Shown one piece after another: positions 52,824 to 62,800 of a stretch of 64,000 bases of DNA. Positions within the stretch are counted from its first letter, which is position 1. Each line of letters starts with the position of its first letter. The notes under the pieces are model-generated. The model saw only the letters and a list, made by a program, of their open reading frames with translations. It did no database searches and had not been told where the DNA came from. Source of the stretch: Chryseosolibacter sp964532595 (GTDB lineage: Bacteria > Bacteroidota > Bacteroidia > Cytophagales > Cyclobacteriaceae); contig CAZHIQ010000007.1 in the NCBI GenBank assembly GCA_964532595.1, positions 50,173-114,172 on the forward strand, given 5' to 3'. The translations under genes were made by a program, and so were the position numbers.

Positions 52824-53381
52824 TCAAACTCTTTTGGTTCCGCTCAATTCAATTGCCGTATAAACACCTACCAGCGCACCCGAGAAATGCGACTCCCACG
52901 ATACACGCGGATCAGTAGGCAAGACACCGTATATCACCCCGCCGTACATCAGAACAACAACGAGGGAAATAACAATCGACAAAAAGTCTCTTCGGAAAAT
53001 TCCGAAAAATATCAAAAAGAATGCTAAGCCATAAACCAATCCGCTCGCGCCAATGTGATTAGCCTCCTGCCTACCGAAAATCCATACAAGTACGTTGGTC
53101 CAGAAGTAGGCGCGAAAAAACACCGTCCCGGCTATCCGTTCGTAAAAAAAATAAAGGACCGTACCGAGAAACAGTAGCGGTATCGTATTGGAAATCAAGT
53201 GATTCAAGCTCCCGTGAAGCAGGGGACCCGTAAAGAGGCCCACCAGACCAACGACCGACCACGGGACGATTCCGAAGAAGCTCAGGGGCCAACCGTAAAA
53301 GAGCTCAACGTAAAAGGCCGCCCACATCAGGAATACCAACCGGAAGGGCACCACCGAACTTCCGAACCAGGAAACGCTCAT
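52824..53381 (-). CDS. Rhomboid family intramembrane serine protease
   Basis: 185 residues with six predicted membrane helices. Catalytic Ser113 lies in GASGLVYG and His165 in SWESHFSGALVG; HGSLNHLISN near residue 56-65 holds the helix-2 His and Asn residues of the oxyanion hole. It cuts single-helix membrane substrates, unknown here. The protein is among the shorter members, with a minimal six-helix core. Followed by holA, whose start is 3 bp away, so they are co-transcribed. Confidence 0.87.
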   Translation of the reverse strand: MSVSWFGSSVVPFRLVFLMWAAFYVELFYGWPLSFFGIVPWSVVGLVGLFTGPLLHGSLNHLISNTIPLLFLGTVLYFFYERIAGTVFFRAYFWTNVLVWIFGRQEANHIGASGLVYGLAFFLIFFGIFRRDFLSIVISLVVVLMYGGVIYGVLPTDPRVSWESHFSGALVGVYTAIELSGTKRV

Positions 53382-53447
53382 GTAAAGAAGGGGAATGATT
53401 GCCCTGCAAATAAGTAAATTAGCCCGAATAGACTTGGGAGAAAACCT

Positions 53448-53455
53448 TATTTTTG
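53448..53455 (+). promoter_or_regulatory. Candidate -7 promoter element of the response regulator operon
   Basis: TATTTTTG matches TAnnTTTG exactly and lies 28 bp before the ATG at 53483. There is no TTTG at the proper -33 distance. It argues for the start at 53483, because the in-frame ATG-like start at 53453 would overlap it. Confidence 0.5.
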
Positions 53456-53482
53456 CATATTCTTTCTGCTAACCCCCACAGC

Positions 53483-54844
53483 ATGTACGAGAAAGATCCG
53501 GTCAGGATATTCGTGGTTGAAGACGACCCCGCCTATACTAAATTCCTTCAATATGTCCTGGGGCTAAATCCCGACTTCGAAGTCGAGTTTTTCACTTCCG
53601 GAAAGGAGTGCCTGGCGAATCTTCATAAGAACCCGGCCATCATCACCCTGGATTACTCCCTTCCTGACATGGCAGGTGAACAGGTCCTTTCCCTGATCCG
53701 AAGCCATGACCCCAATATCAGTGTTATTATCGTTTCTGCTCAGGAGAAAATAGGTACAGCGGTCGAATTGCTGAAGCTGGGGGCCTATGACTATATCACA
53801 AAAGACCAGGAGACTAAAGACCGCATCCTCAACGCCATCAACAATGCCCGTAAAAAGACATCGTTGATCCGACATATCGATTATCTCAAGAGTGAAATCG
53901 CTCAGAAATACGAATTCGGCAAGAGTATTATTGGAAACAGTCCGCCCATCCGGAGAATCTTCGGCCTCCTGGAAAAAGCGTGTTCAACCAATATCTCAGT
54001 TTCTATTACCGGAGAAACCGGAACAGGAAAGGAACTGGTAGCCAAAGCGATCCATTACAATTCCCGGCGTAAGGGCAAGCCCTTTGTCGCTGTCAACATT
54101 GCGGCCATTCCCCGCGAGCTGATCGAAAGCGAACTCTTCGGTCACGAAAAAGGAGCATTTACCGGAGCAGTAACCCGACGCATCGGCAAATTCGAAGAGG
54201 CCGACGGCGGCACCCTCTTCCTCGATGAGATCGGCGATATGGACCCCAGTCTGCAGGCCAAACTCCTCCGGGTACTTCAGGAGCGCGAGGTAACCCGGGT
54301 GGGCGGCAATCAGGTTATAAAGCTTGACGTGCGGGTGATCTCGGCCACGCATAAAGATTTATCGCAGGAGGTGCAAGCAGGACGTTTCCGCGAAGATCTT
54401 CACTATCGCCTGCTTGGACTACCGATTCAGCTTCCTCCCCTTCGGGAGCGCGGCAATGACATCATACTGATTGCCAAGCATCTCCTCGATCAGTTCACTG
54501 ATGATAATCAGATGTCACGCTTCCGCATTACGCCCGAGGCCCAGACCAAACTTCTCCAGTACCCCTACCCCGGCAACGTCCGCGAATTGAAGTCCGTCAT
54601 TGAGTTGGCCGCGGTAATGGCCAATAACAACGAGATCCGACCCGAAGATATCACTTTCGCTAATCCCGGACGTATGGATTCCTTCCTGCTGCAGGAGATG
54701 ACAATGCAGCAATACATGTATCACATTATCCGCCACTACCTCAAGAAGTATGATGATAATGTGCTGGAAGTGGCCCGCCGCCTGGATATCGGCAAGTCGT
54801 CGATTTATCGCTATCTTAAGGAGATGGAAGCAGCCGGTATATGA
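53483..54844 (+). CDS. Sigma-54-dependent response regulator (NtrC family)
   Basis: 453 residues from ATG 53483. Receiver domain with acidic pocket VVEDD (12-16) and phosphorylation site Asp57 (LDYSLPD), Lys107 (ITKD). AAA+ domain with Walker A GETGTGKE (177-184) and GAFTGA (224-229), which contacts sigma-54, Walker B GTLFLDEIGDM, and a C-terminal Fis-type helix-turn-helix (VARRLDIGKSSIYRYLKEME). It should activate sigma-54 promoters when phosphorylated. The downstream histidine kinase gene overlaps by 4 bp (ATGA), so the kinase is very likely its partner. Target genes unknown. Confidence 0.94.
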   Translation: MYEKDPVRIFVVEDDPAYTKFLQYVLGLNPDFEVEFFTSGKECLANLHKNPAIITLDYSLPDMAGEQVLSLIRSHDPNISVIIVSAQEKIGTAVELLKLGAYDYITKDQETKDRILNAINNARKKTSLIRHIDYLKSEIAQKYEFGKSIIGNSPPIRRIFGLLEKACSTNISVSITGETGTGKELVAKAIHYNSRRKGKPFVAVNIAAIPRELIESELFGHEKGAFTGAVTRRIGKFEEADGGTLFLDEIGDMDPSLQAKLLRVLQEREVTRVGGNQVIKLDVRVISATHKDLSQEVQAGRFREDLHYRLLGLPIQLPPLRERGNDIILIAKHLLDQFTDDNQMSRFRITPEAQTKLLQYPYPGNVRELKSVIELAAVMANNNEIRPEDITFANPGRMDSFLLQEMTMQQYMYHIIRHYLKKYDDNVLEVARRLDIGKSSIYRYLKEMEAAGI

Positions 54845-56781
54845 AGAAATCGAAAGAATCTGCCCTTGCCCAGTACATTAGGAAGGGCTCATTTTATGCA
54901 GCGGTTGTCGAAGATGGGTCCGATCTCATCTTTATCGTCGACTTCGACGGGAACATCCGGTATCACAATGCAGCCGTGAGAGGCACCCTTGGATACAAAG
55001 CCAAGAGCCTTGTAAACAAGAATTTCTTCGATTTTATTCTCCCGGAATCGGTCGATGCATTGCGAAAGCGATTCAAGATCTTTCAACGCCGGGCCTATAC
55101 CGAAAAGGTTGAGATCCAATTTCTGTGTAAAGACCGATCCTTCCGATTCCTCGAGTTCAACGCGATTAATCTCAAGTATAAGGGAGGCATCCCCGGCTTT
55201 ATTCTTGATTGCCGCGACATCACCCAAAGAAAGCGCGACGCCGAAGAACTCGTCCGGCTCCAAAAAGCAAAAGAGCAATTCCTGGCGAATATCTCCCACG
55301 AGATCCGCACGCCGATTAATGGTATCGCAGGGATGGCCGGATTATTGAGTCAGGACTCAACGCCACAGGAACGCGCGACCTATCTCAACGCCATCAAGCA
55401 CTCGGCTGAGAATCTCAAGGTTATTATTAACGATATCCTTGATCTCGCCGCTATTGACGCGGGGAAACTCCAATTCGAAAGTATTCCCTTCAATCTGCAG
55501 GATATCCTGCCCTCGTTGATAGGTATGTTCAGCTACCAGGCAAAAGAGAAAAAGCTTGATCTGACCTACCAGATTCAGCCATCGCTGAACCGAAACTTAC
55601 TGGGCGACCCGGTGCGTCTGAACCAAATCCTCATCAACCTTATCAGCAACGCCATCAAGTTCACGCACAGCGGGGGTATTCGGGTACTCTGCTCGGAAAC
55701 GCAGCACAAGAAGGACGGATGTGTCGTGAAGGTAGAGGTAATCGACACGGGAGTTGGTGTTCCGGAAGACAAGCTGGATAAGATATTTGAAAGCTTCAGT
55801 CAAGCCGATGCCAGTGTTACCCGCAAGTATGGCGGTAGCGGTCTCGGCTTAACAATCGTAAAACAACTCGTTGAACTCCAACAGGGGTCAATCGAAGTCA
55901 AAAGCGAAGAACACAAAGGCTCCAACTTTACCGTCTGTATTCCTTACAAATTCGCGCCGGTCGAAAAAACGCGTCGCAGGAGCTCTCCCAAAACCATCGG
56001 GGACGAACGGCTTATCCCAACACTTCGCGGTGTGAGGGTACTCCTTGTGGAAGACAACGACATCAACCGTCTGTACGCCAAGAGCATCCTTCAGCAGTGG
56101 GATTGTTCAGTTGATATCGCCGAGAACGGCATCGTCGCCATCGAGAAAATCAAATACCACACCTACGACGTAGTGCTCATGGACATCCAAATGCCTGTAA
56201 TGGACGGGTACGAAGCAACGCGTACGATCCGGTTACTGGATCCTCCCATGTGCGACGTTCCCATCGTGGCCTTGACTGCAAACGCTACGCGAAGTGATAT
56301 TGAACAATGCCTCGCCGCCGGGATGAACGACTACCTGGCGAAGCCGTTTACTCCCGATGACCTTCACAGCAAACTTTTCCGCGACTTATCTATTCGCTCC
56401 CATGAGGAAAAGTTGGTGCCCATGCCGGCAAAGAAACCTTCATACGATCTGGGTTACCTTCGCTCAGTATCGGCCAACAACGAACAGTTTATTGAGGAAA
56501 TGATCCAAACGTTCATTCAGACGATTCCTCCGATTCTTGCTGAGATGAAGGTTGCCGTATCAATCGAAAACTGGCAAAAGCTGTCCCGGCTCGCACACCA
56601 GATCAAGCCCACGTTCAGTATTCTGGGAATGGAGGAACTTCGCAAGACAATTGTATCGATAGAAGATAGCGCCAAGGCTTCACCTGTACCAGCACCGGAG
56701 TTGGTGGCATCCACCGAGCGTTTCGTCGCTGAATGTTCCTCCGCAATCGAAGAGCTCAAGGCTGCATCGTTAACGGAGTAA
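54841..56781 (+). CDS. Hybrid sensor histidine kinase with PAS, REC and Hpt domains
   Basis: 646 residues, without membrane segments. Order: PAS (about 16-125, GSDLIFIVDFDGNIRYHNAA), dimerisation/phosphoacceptor H-box with His153 (ANISHEIRTPINGIAG), ATPase with N-box (NLISNAIKF), G1 DTGVGVPEDK and G2 GGSGLGL, receiver with Asp448 (LMDIQMPVMDG) and Lys501, and C-terminal Hpt with His586 (LAHQIKP). A full phosphorelay inside one cytoplasmic protein, which would pass phosphate to the sigma-54 response regulator encoded just before it (4-bp overlap). The signal is not evident from the sequence; the PAS domain may sense a soluble ligand or redox state. Confidence 0.95.
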   Translation: MKKSKESALAQYIRKGSFYAAVVEDGSDLIFIVDFDGNIRYHNAAVRGTLGYKAKSLVNKNFFDFILPESVDALRKRFKIFQRRAYTEKVEIQFLCKDRSFRFLEFNAINLKYKGGIPGFILDCRDITQRKRDAEELVRLQKAKEQFLANISHEIRTPINGIAGMAGLLSQDSTPQERATYLNAIKHSAENLKVIINDILDLAAIDAGKLQFESIPFNLQDILPSLIGMFSYQAKEKKLDLTYQIQPSLNRNLLGDPVRLNQILINLISNAIKFTHSGGIRVLCSETQHKKDGCVVKVEVIDTGVGVPEDKLDKIFESFSQADASVTRKYGGSGLGLTIVKQLVELQQGSIEVKSEEHKGSNFTVCIPYKFAPVEKTRRRSSPKTIGDERLIPTLRGVRVLLVEDNDINRLYAKSILQQWDCSVDIAENGIVAIEKIKYHTYDVVLMDIQMPVMDGYEATRTIRLLDPPMCDVPIVALTANATRSDIEQCLAAGMNDYLAKPFTPDDLHSKLFRDLSIRSHEEKLVPMPAKKPSYDLGYLRSVSANNEQFIEEMIQTFIQTIPPILAEMKVAVSIENWQKLSRLAHQIKPTFSILGMEELRKTIVSIEDSAKASPVPAPELVASTERFVAECSSAIEELKAASLTE

Positions 56782-56809
56782 TAGGTTTTCCTTCCGATTA
56801 TCGATCATC

Positions 56810-59800
56810 CTATTGGCGATTCATTACCGCCAGCTTTCGATGCGTCACAACTTTGTTGTCGGCGTTGCGGAACTGAACAAAGTATATTCCATTTGACAGC
56901 ACCGTCAGGTCAACACGCTGCGGTATGCGCAGATCGTGGTCCAACGCCCCCTCTACGATCGTGACCCCCCGCTGGTCGATAATACGGAATGTATAATCGT
57001 GCATGAGAGGATTCTCCAGAGCGAAGTTAACTTCCTTCGACGCCGGGTTAGGGAAAACATGGATATCTCCGATCTCTGCGAGGAAAGGATTGTCTTCAAC
57101 ACCGACGGGCATTCGGCCAATCTTCCGCGGCAGTTTCACAATTGAGCTTTGGAAAATTTCACGTGTATCCTTGTCTTGGACAAATGTCACCAGATACAAC
57201 CCGTCGGGATCCGTAACCGGAACATCGATCGCATAGTTAATCGGCAAGGTGAGCTGTGTACCCTGCGTCCACGTCCGTGCCTCGGCACGTCCGCCACTAC
57301 CCCAAAGAAGTTTGCGCACCACGTTTCGGTTGCCATTCACATTAGCTTCAACCAAAGCTGCATGGAACAGCACTGTTCCTGTGTAACCTTTCAGCGCATC
57401 GTTGTAGCGGAAAGTCACTTCACCCCTCAGCGGATCATCTTCCAACTGATCTGCAGGAATATTTTCGGTAATCAGAAACTTGGGATCGTCGAGCGCGCGA
57501 CGATCAAGTTCAGCGCTGGTGATGACTGAGTGGTCGCCGGTAAACTCAATGGCGGCTCCGTTGTGCGCGACGTACGGCGACATTCCGATCAGCCCATCCA
57601 TCACCGTAGTCGGTGAGTAGTCAAAGTTATAAAAGAACGCCCGGCTGGAAGGATCTGCGGGATTGTCTCTATTTAACTGATCGAAACCTCCCGATGCGAC
57701 GTGATACTGAAGCTTGATAAAATCGGACTTTGTTTTCAAGCCCAATAGCGTCTGGTTGGTGTACATATTGTCGAGGGCCAGACGGGCGCTGTTAGCCGCT
57801 GCGTTGCTGTTGTTCGTAAAGTGCTCCACCAGGACGTTTCGCGTTTTCTCCCCGATATAGATATCATCAAAGGCAAAACCATTCAGAATCCGCTCGGCCA
57901 GGTTGTCGTTGTTACTTCCGAAAGCAATACGGAATACGACCAGGGTCCTTTCTGACGGAGGAATATCGTCAAGGTTGAACCGGGCGTTGCGCCAACCTCC
58001 CGACTCACCCGTCCAGGCAAACCGGTCCTCACCACCAATCGATGAAGGAAGGTTCTTGCTGTTGTACCAGTTGATACCGCGCTTTTCAGCATCGCCGATC
58101 GTACGCCATGTAGCCCCACCATTTGTCGAATACTGGACCACAGCGCCGTCGAAATCGCGCTGCGAGTCGGACCAATAATTCAGCGAAATCATGGGACGCT
58201 CAATGGCCGTCAAATCGAGACAAGGGCCAATCACCTCGGTGCTATCGTTGGGATAATAAGTACTAAAGTCGCTCGCCGCGTCCGGATTTCCTCCCGTCCA
58301 CCAGGCGAAATGCCCGGACGAAGCACTGTTAATGGTCTCTCCTGACGGAATGCCAAACACCCAACTGAATTGGTGTTCCTTGCCGGCCTCCTGATGCGAC
58401 GATGTAGGAACCCAGGTTCCGGGACCCGCCTCGAAGTCCTCAAAATATCCGTTGGTCGGCGTGGGCCGGCTGTAGTCGAGAATATAGACTCGCTTGGTCA
58501 CACTGCTCTCACAACCGTCGTCCGTTCGGATACTAAGCACCACGTTATACGTCTGGTAGGTAAGGTAACGGTGGTGTGGGTCTTTATACGTATTGGAAGT
58601 GCGTCCATCGTGCGTACCTGCGGGCACCAGTTTTGTGGGAACTCCGAACCCAAGGGTATCCAGCGGATCCTCCGAAAACTTCCACGCGTATTGAATGATG
58701 TTGCCTATACCCGGGTCGGACAGGTCTTTAAACTCAGTCGTCTCCGTTTCCACACAGATCTTACTCCATGTAAAGTCGGGTTTCGGGGGATTACTTACGC
58801 GTATGGTCTTCGACGTCTGGTGCCAACACCCTTTATCTGTGGTAACCCGGAGGTTAAGTGTTTTAAGTCCCTCGAAAGTATACTTAAACGAAGGATCACG
58901 GGAAACACCATCGTTGCCATGTCCCCCTTCGCCATAGGTCCACGCCCAGCTCACGATTTCATCGTCGGGTCCGCCCTGCGGAATAGTTGAACTATCGATG
59001 AACGTAATGTTCTCGTCAATACAGCTATTCGGAACATCGATAATTGCCTCCGGCGCCGGATTAACGACAATAAACTTGGTCAACGTATCCGTTGCATCGT
59101 CGTGGTTGGTGAAGATGTACTGGAGTGGATAGGTGCCCCGTGGCAGATCTTTTGTATTGATAAAGAAATCAAAACCGTCGAAGATAACGCGCGGTCCCAG
59201 TTCGGAATCCAGACTGCGGAACAGCGCATTTTTCGCAAGCGGAGAGTTCCAGGCCGGGCTTCCCAGAAGGCGCAGCATATCATTGTTTCCGGAATTTTCA
59301 CAAATGATGAGTTGACCGAGCGCATCCACTGTACTGGGTTGTTCGATCGCGAACTCAACTTTTGTCACCGGGTTGACCACTATCAGTACTTCCGCGAAGT
59401 TCGTACAACCGTTTCCATCGGTGTGTGTATAGCGAAGTGTCTTCTGTCCTGTTCCTGCATTGGCAGGATTGAACTCGTTAGTCCCGGCGGTTATACCCGG
59501 CCCGGTATAGATACCCGGAGTAGGAGTACCACTGAGCAACATCACCGGATCGTTCTCTGCCCGCACGTTCGAAGGAACGAAAAGGAACACGTTAGGTAAA
59601 AGATTGATCTTTACTTCAACCTGATCCGATACCGGAGTGCAAGGCCCCGCCCCGTCCGGATCATCGGTGGTGACCGTCAGGAAGATATTTCCGGAAGCAC
59701 GGTCAGCGACAGTCAGGTGATAGGTGGCCGACGGATCGTTCACATCATCAAACTGAGCTGCACCGCTTCCGCCACTCCAGGTGATCTGGCTTGTTGCGCC

Positions 59801-62800
59801 CGACAGGGACGCGGAAAGATTAACGACCTGGTCTTCGCAGACGGTAATCGGCACACCGGCATCCACACGAGCTGCCCGGTTAATCGTAATAACCACATCA
59901 TCCGTCGCGGGCTCGCAGGGACCAAATCCGTCCGGGTCGTTGCTCGTCAACCGGAAAGAAACTGTATTTTGGATATCAGTGAGCGCCGGAGAATAGTTGG
60001 CTGTCACCACGTTACCCGTAATACTACTAACCGACAAGACACCATCACCTGACAAGACGCTCCATGAGCCTGTGGCTGCGCTTCCACCAAGCGTTCCGCT
60101 GATCAGGAACGAGGTCTGTTCACAAATCACAAAGTCGGCGGGTGCACTTACTTGAGGCGCCCTATTGATTGTAACCACAAGCTCGTCGCTAACATCTGAG
60201 CAAGGACCGACCCCATCCGGATCGTTCGTGGTTAAACGCAGTCTGATCGAGCTACCGATATCGGCGGGATGCACCATGTAAGTTGCAGAAACAACATTGC
60301 CGGCCACCACGCTAGTGCTTATGGTTCCATTTCCTGATTCAATTGTCCAGATCGCCGAAGATGCACTTCCACCTATCAATCCTTCTACCGGAATAGCTGT
60401 GGGCTCACACACCGTAAAGTCAGCTTCTGTCACGACCGTAGCGATGGGGTTTACAGTTGCGATGATATCGTGAGTGGGTCCAACACAGCCCCCGGCTGCC
60501 GGAGTTACGGTGTATACAACGGTACCGGTATTTGCATCGGTCGTATTGAGAGTCTGATTGATTACAGATCCATTGCCATTGGTCGCTCCCGTCACATTAT
60601 CGGTAGGGATTGACGCGGTCCAGGAGAACGTCGTACCAGCAACATGCTGCGGCCCCGGAGAAATCGTCACGAATGCGTTCTGCCCACTACAAATAACAAA
60701 GTCGGACGCAGTAGCTGAAGGCAAGGGCTTAACCGTTACCACAAGGTCTTCAGGTGTTCCGTCACAGCCATTGTACCGCGGCGTGATTCGATAGGTGACC
60801 TGGGCATCTACGTTTCCGATGTTTATCGGAATATCCGTGATCGCACCTGTCCCCGTTGCCGATACACTTCCCGCACCTATTGAACCAATGACCGAACTGG
60901 TCCAGGTAAACGTGGCATCGTTAATAGTTGAATTTGCCAGGAAGTTCAACGGTTCTCCACTGCATATTTGCTTCGCCAAGTCTACGGCAGCATTGGTGAT
61001 GCCCGGCACAGGTGTTACATTAACTGTGACATCGGCATAGGGACCGATACATCCGTTGGCTTCAGGGGTAATGCGATAAACAACAACGCCAGCAGTTACC
61101 CCATCGGTAGACGTCAGGTGTTGACTGATTAATGTACCCGCACCGGCTGCTGCTCCTGTCACGTTGGTAACGCTTTCGACCACCCATGTAAAGGTCGTTC
61201 CCGCCACCGTATTGGGGTTACTGATGGCCACTGCGGAAGTTTGACCGGAACAAATAGTCTGGTCAATAGCCGCTACCGTAGGCTCCGGACGAACGGTGAC
61301 AACGTAACTTACGGAAGCACCATTGCAAGCTCCTGCATGCGGTGTTATCGTATAGGTTACTGTACCTGCCGTGCTGCCTGAGTTTACGGGTACATCGGTG
61401 ATGGCGCCTGTACCGGAAGAAGTTATCCCGGTCACTACACCCGAAACCGAAGCCGTCCAGGAATAGGTAGTACCTGGTACCGTCGACGCCGGAAGGAAAT
61501 TCAATGCGTCTCCACTACAGATTGTTTGAATGCGCTCAACCGCAGGGGTCGTAATTACGGGAGTAGGATTAACAGTTACCGTCACATCCTGTGAAGGACC
61601 GGCGCAACCATTCGCGGTTGGCGTTATCCTATACACAACCGTACCGATGGTGAAACCGTCTGCTGAAGTCAACACCTGTGCTATTTGATTACCACTTCCA
61701 GCCGCTGCACCGTTCACATTGGTGGCTGCGACGACCGTCCAATCGAAAGTAGTACCAGGAACACCATTGGGGTTAGTAATAGAAATGCTGGTAGTCGCCC
61801 CCGAGCAGACCTCGGCATCGGAGGCCGCCACGGAAGGAATGCGCTTGAGCGTTACCTGAATGTCGTCGTGGCTAACACAGACGCCGTTGGTGATTGTCCA
61901 GCGCAGCGTGTAAGTGTTTCCCTCTACCCCTTCAAAAGAGCTATTGGCATCACCCGGCGAGTGAACAGTTCCATCGGAACCGCTGATAATTGACCAGCTT
62001 CCCGTTCCCAGCCCGGCACTGTTCGCCGCCAACGTTGTCAAAGGTCCGCAAATCTGCTGATCAACACCGGCATCAGCCACTGTGGGCGGAGCGCTGTTGC
62101 TCAGCGTTACCTCTTCAAAACTTATACAGGATCCATTGCTAATCGTCCAACGCAGCGTAGTGGTAGCACCCGCCGCAAGTCCGGTAACGGTAGTTGTCGG
62201 TGAGTTAACGTTCGTGATTGCGGCTCCGTTCGAAGCACCGACGAAAGACCAGAGGCCGGTACCCACACCCGGGGTATTGGCCGCCATGGCAAAGGTGCCG
62301 TTGTTGCACTGGAATTGGTCCGGCCCGGCTACAGCCACCGTGGGCACATCACTGTTAATGAGAACTACTTCATCAATACTGCTGCAAGCACCGTTCGTGA
62401 TGGTCCAACGCAGTGTAACACTGCTACCAAGCGACAATCCGTCAACGATCGTTGTCGGCGATGTTAAGTCGTCAATGATTGCACCGTTTGCTGAGCCGAC
62501 AATACTCCACTCACCGCTTCCTACCACAGGCGCATTTGCTGCCATGACAAACGTTCCGGTACTGCAAAGTTCCTGGCCAGCACCCGCGACAGCTATTGTT
62601 GGCTGTGCGCTATTGGTCAGTACAAGTACATCACTCGTTGAGCACGAACCGTTGCTGATCGTCCAGCGCAAAGTTACACTTGATCCCACCGGCACGCCTG
62701 TAACCGTGGTCGAAGGAGATCCGGTGTTGGTTATGACAGCACTGCCCGCGTCAATCGTCCAGAGTCCCGTACCCGGAGCCGGATCATTACCCGCAAGTAC

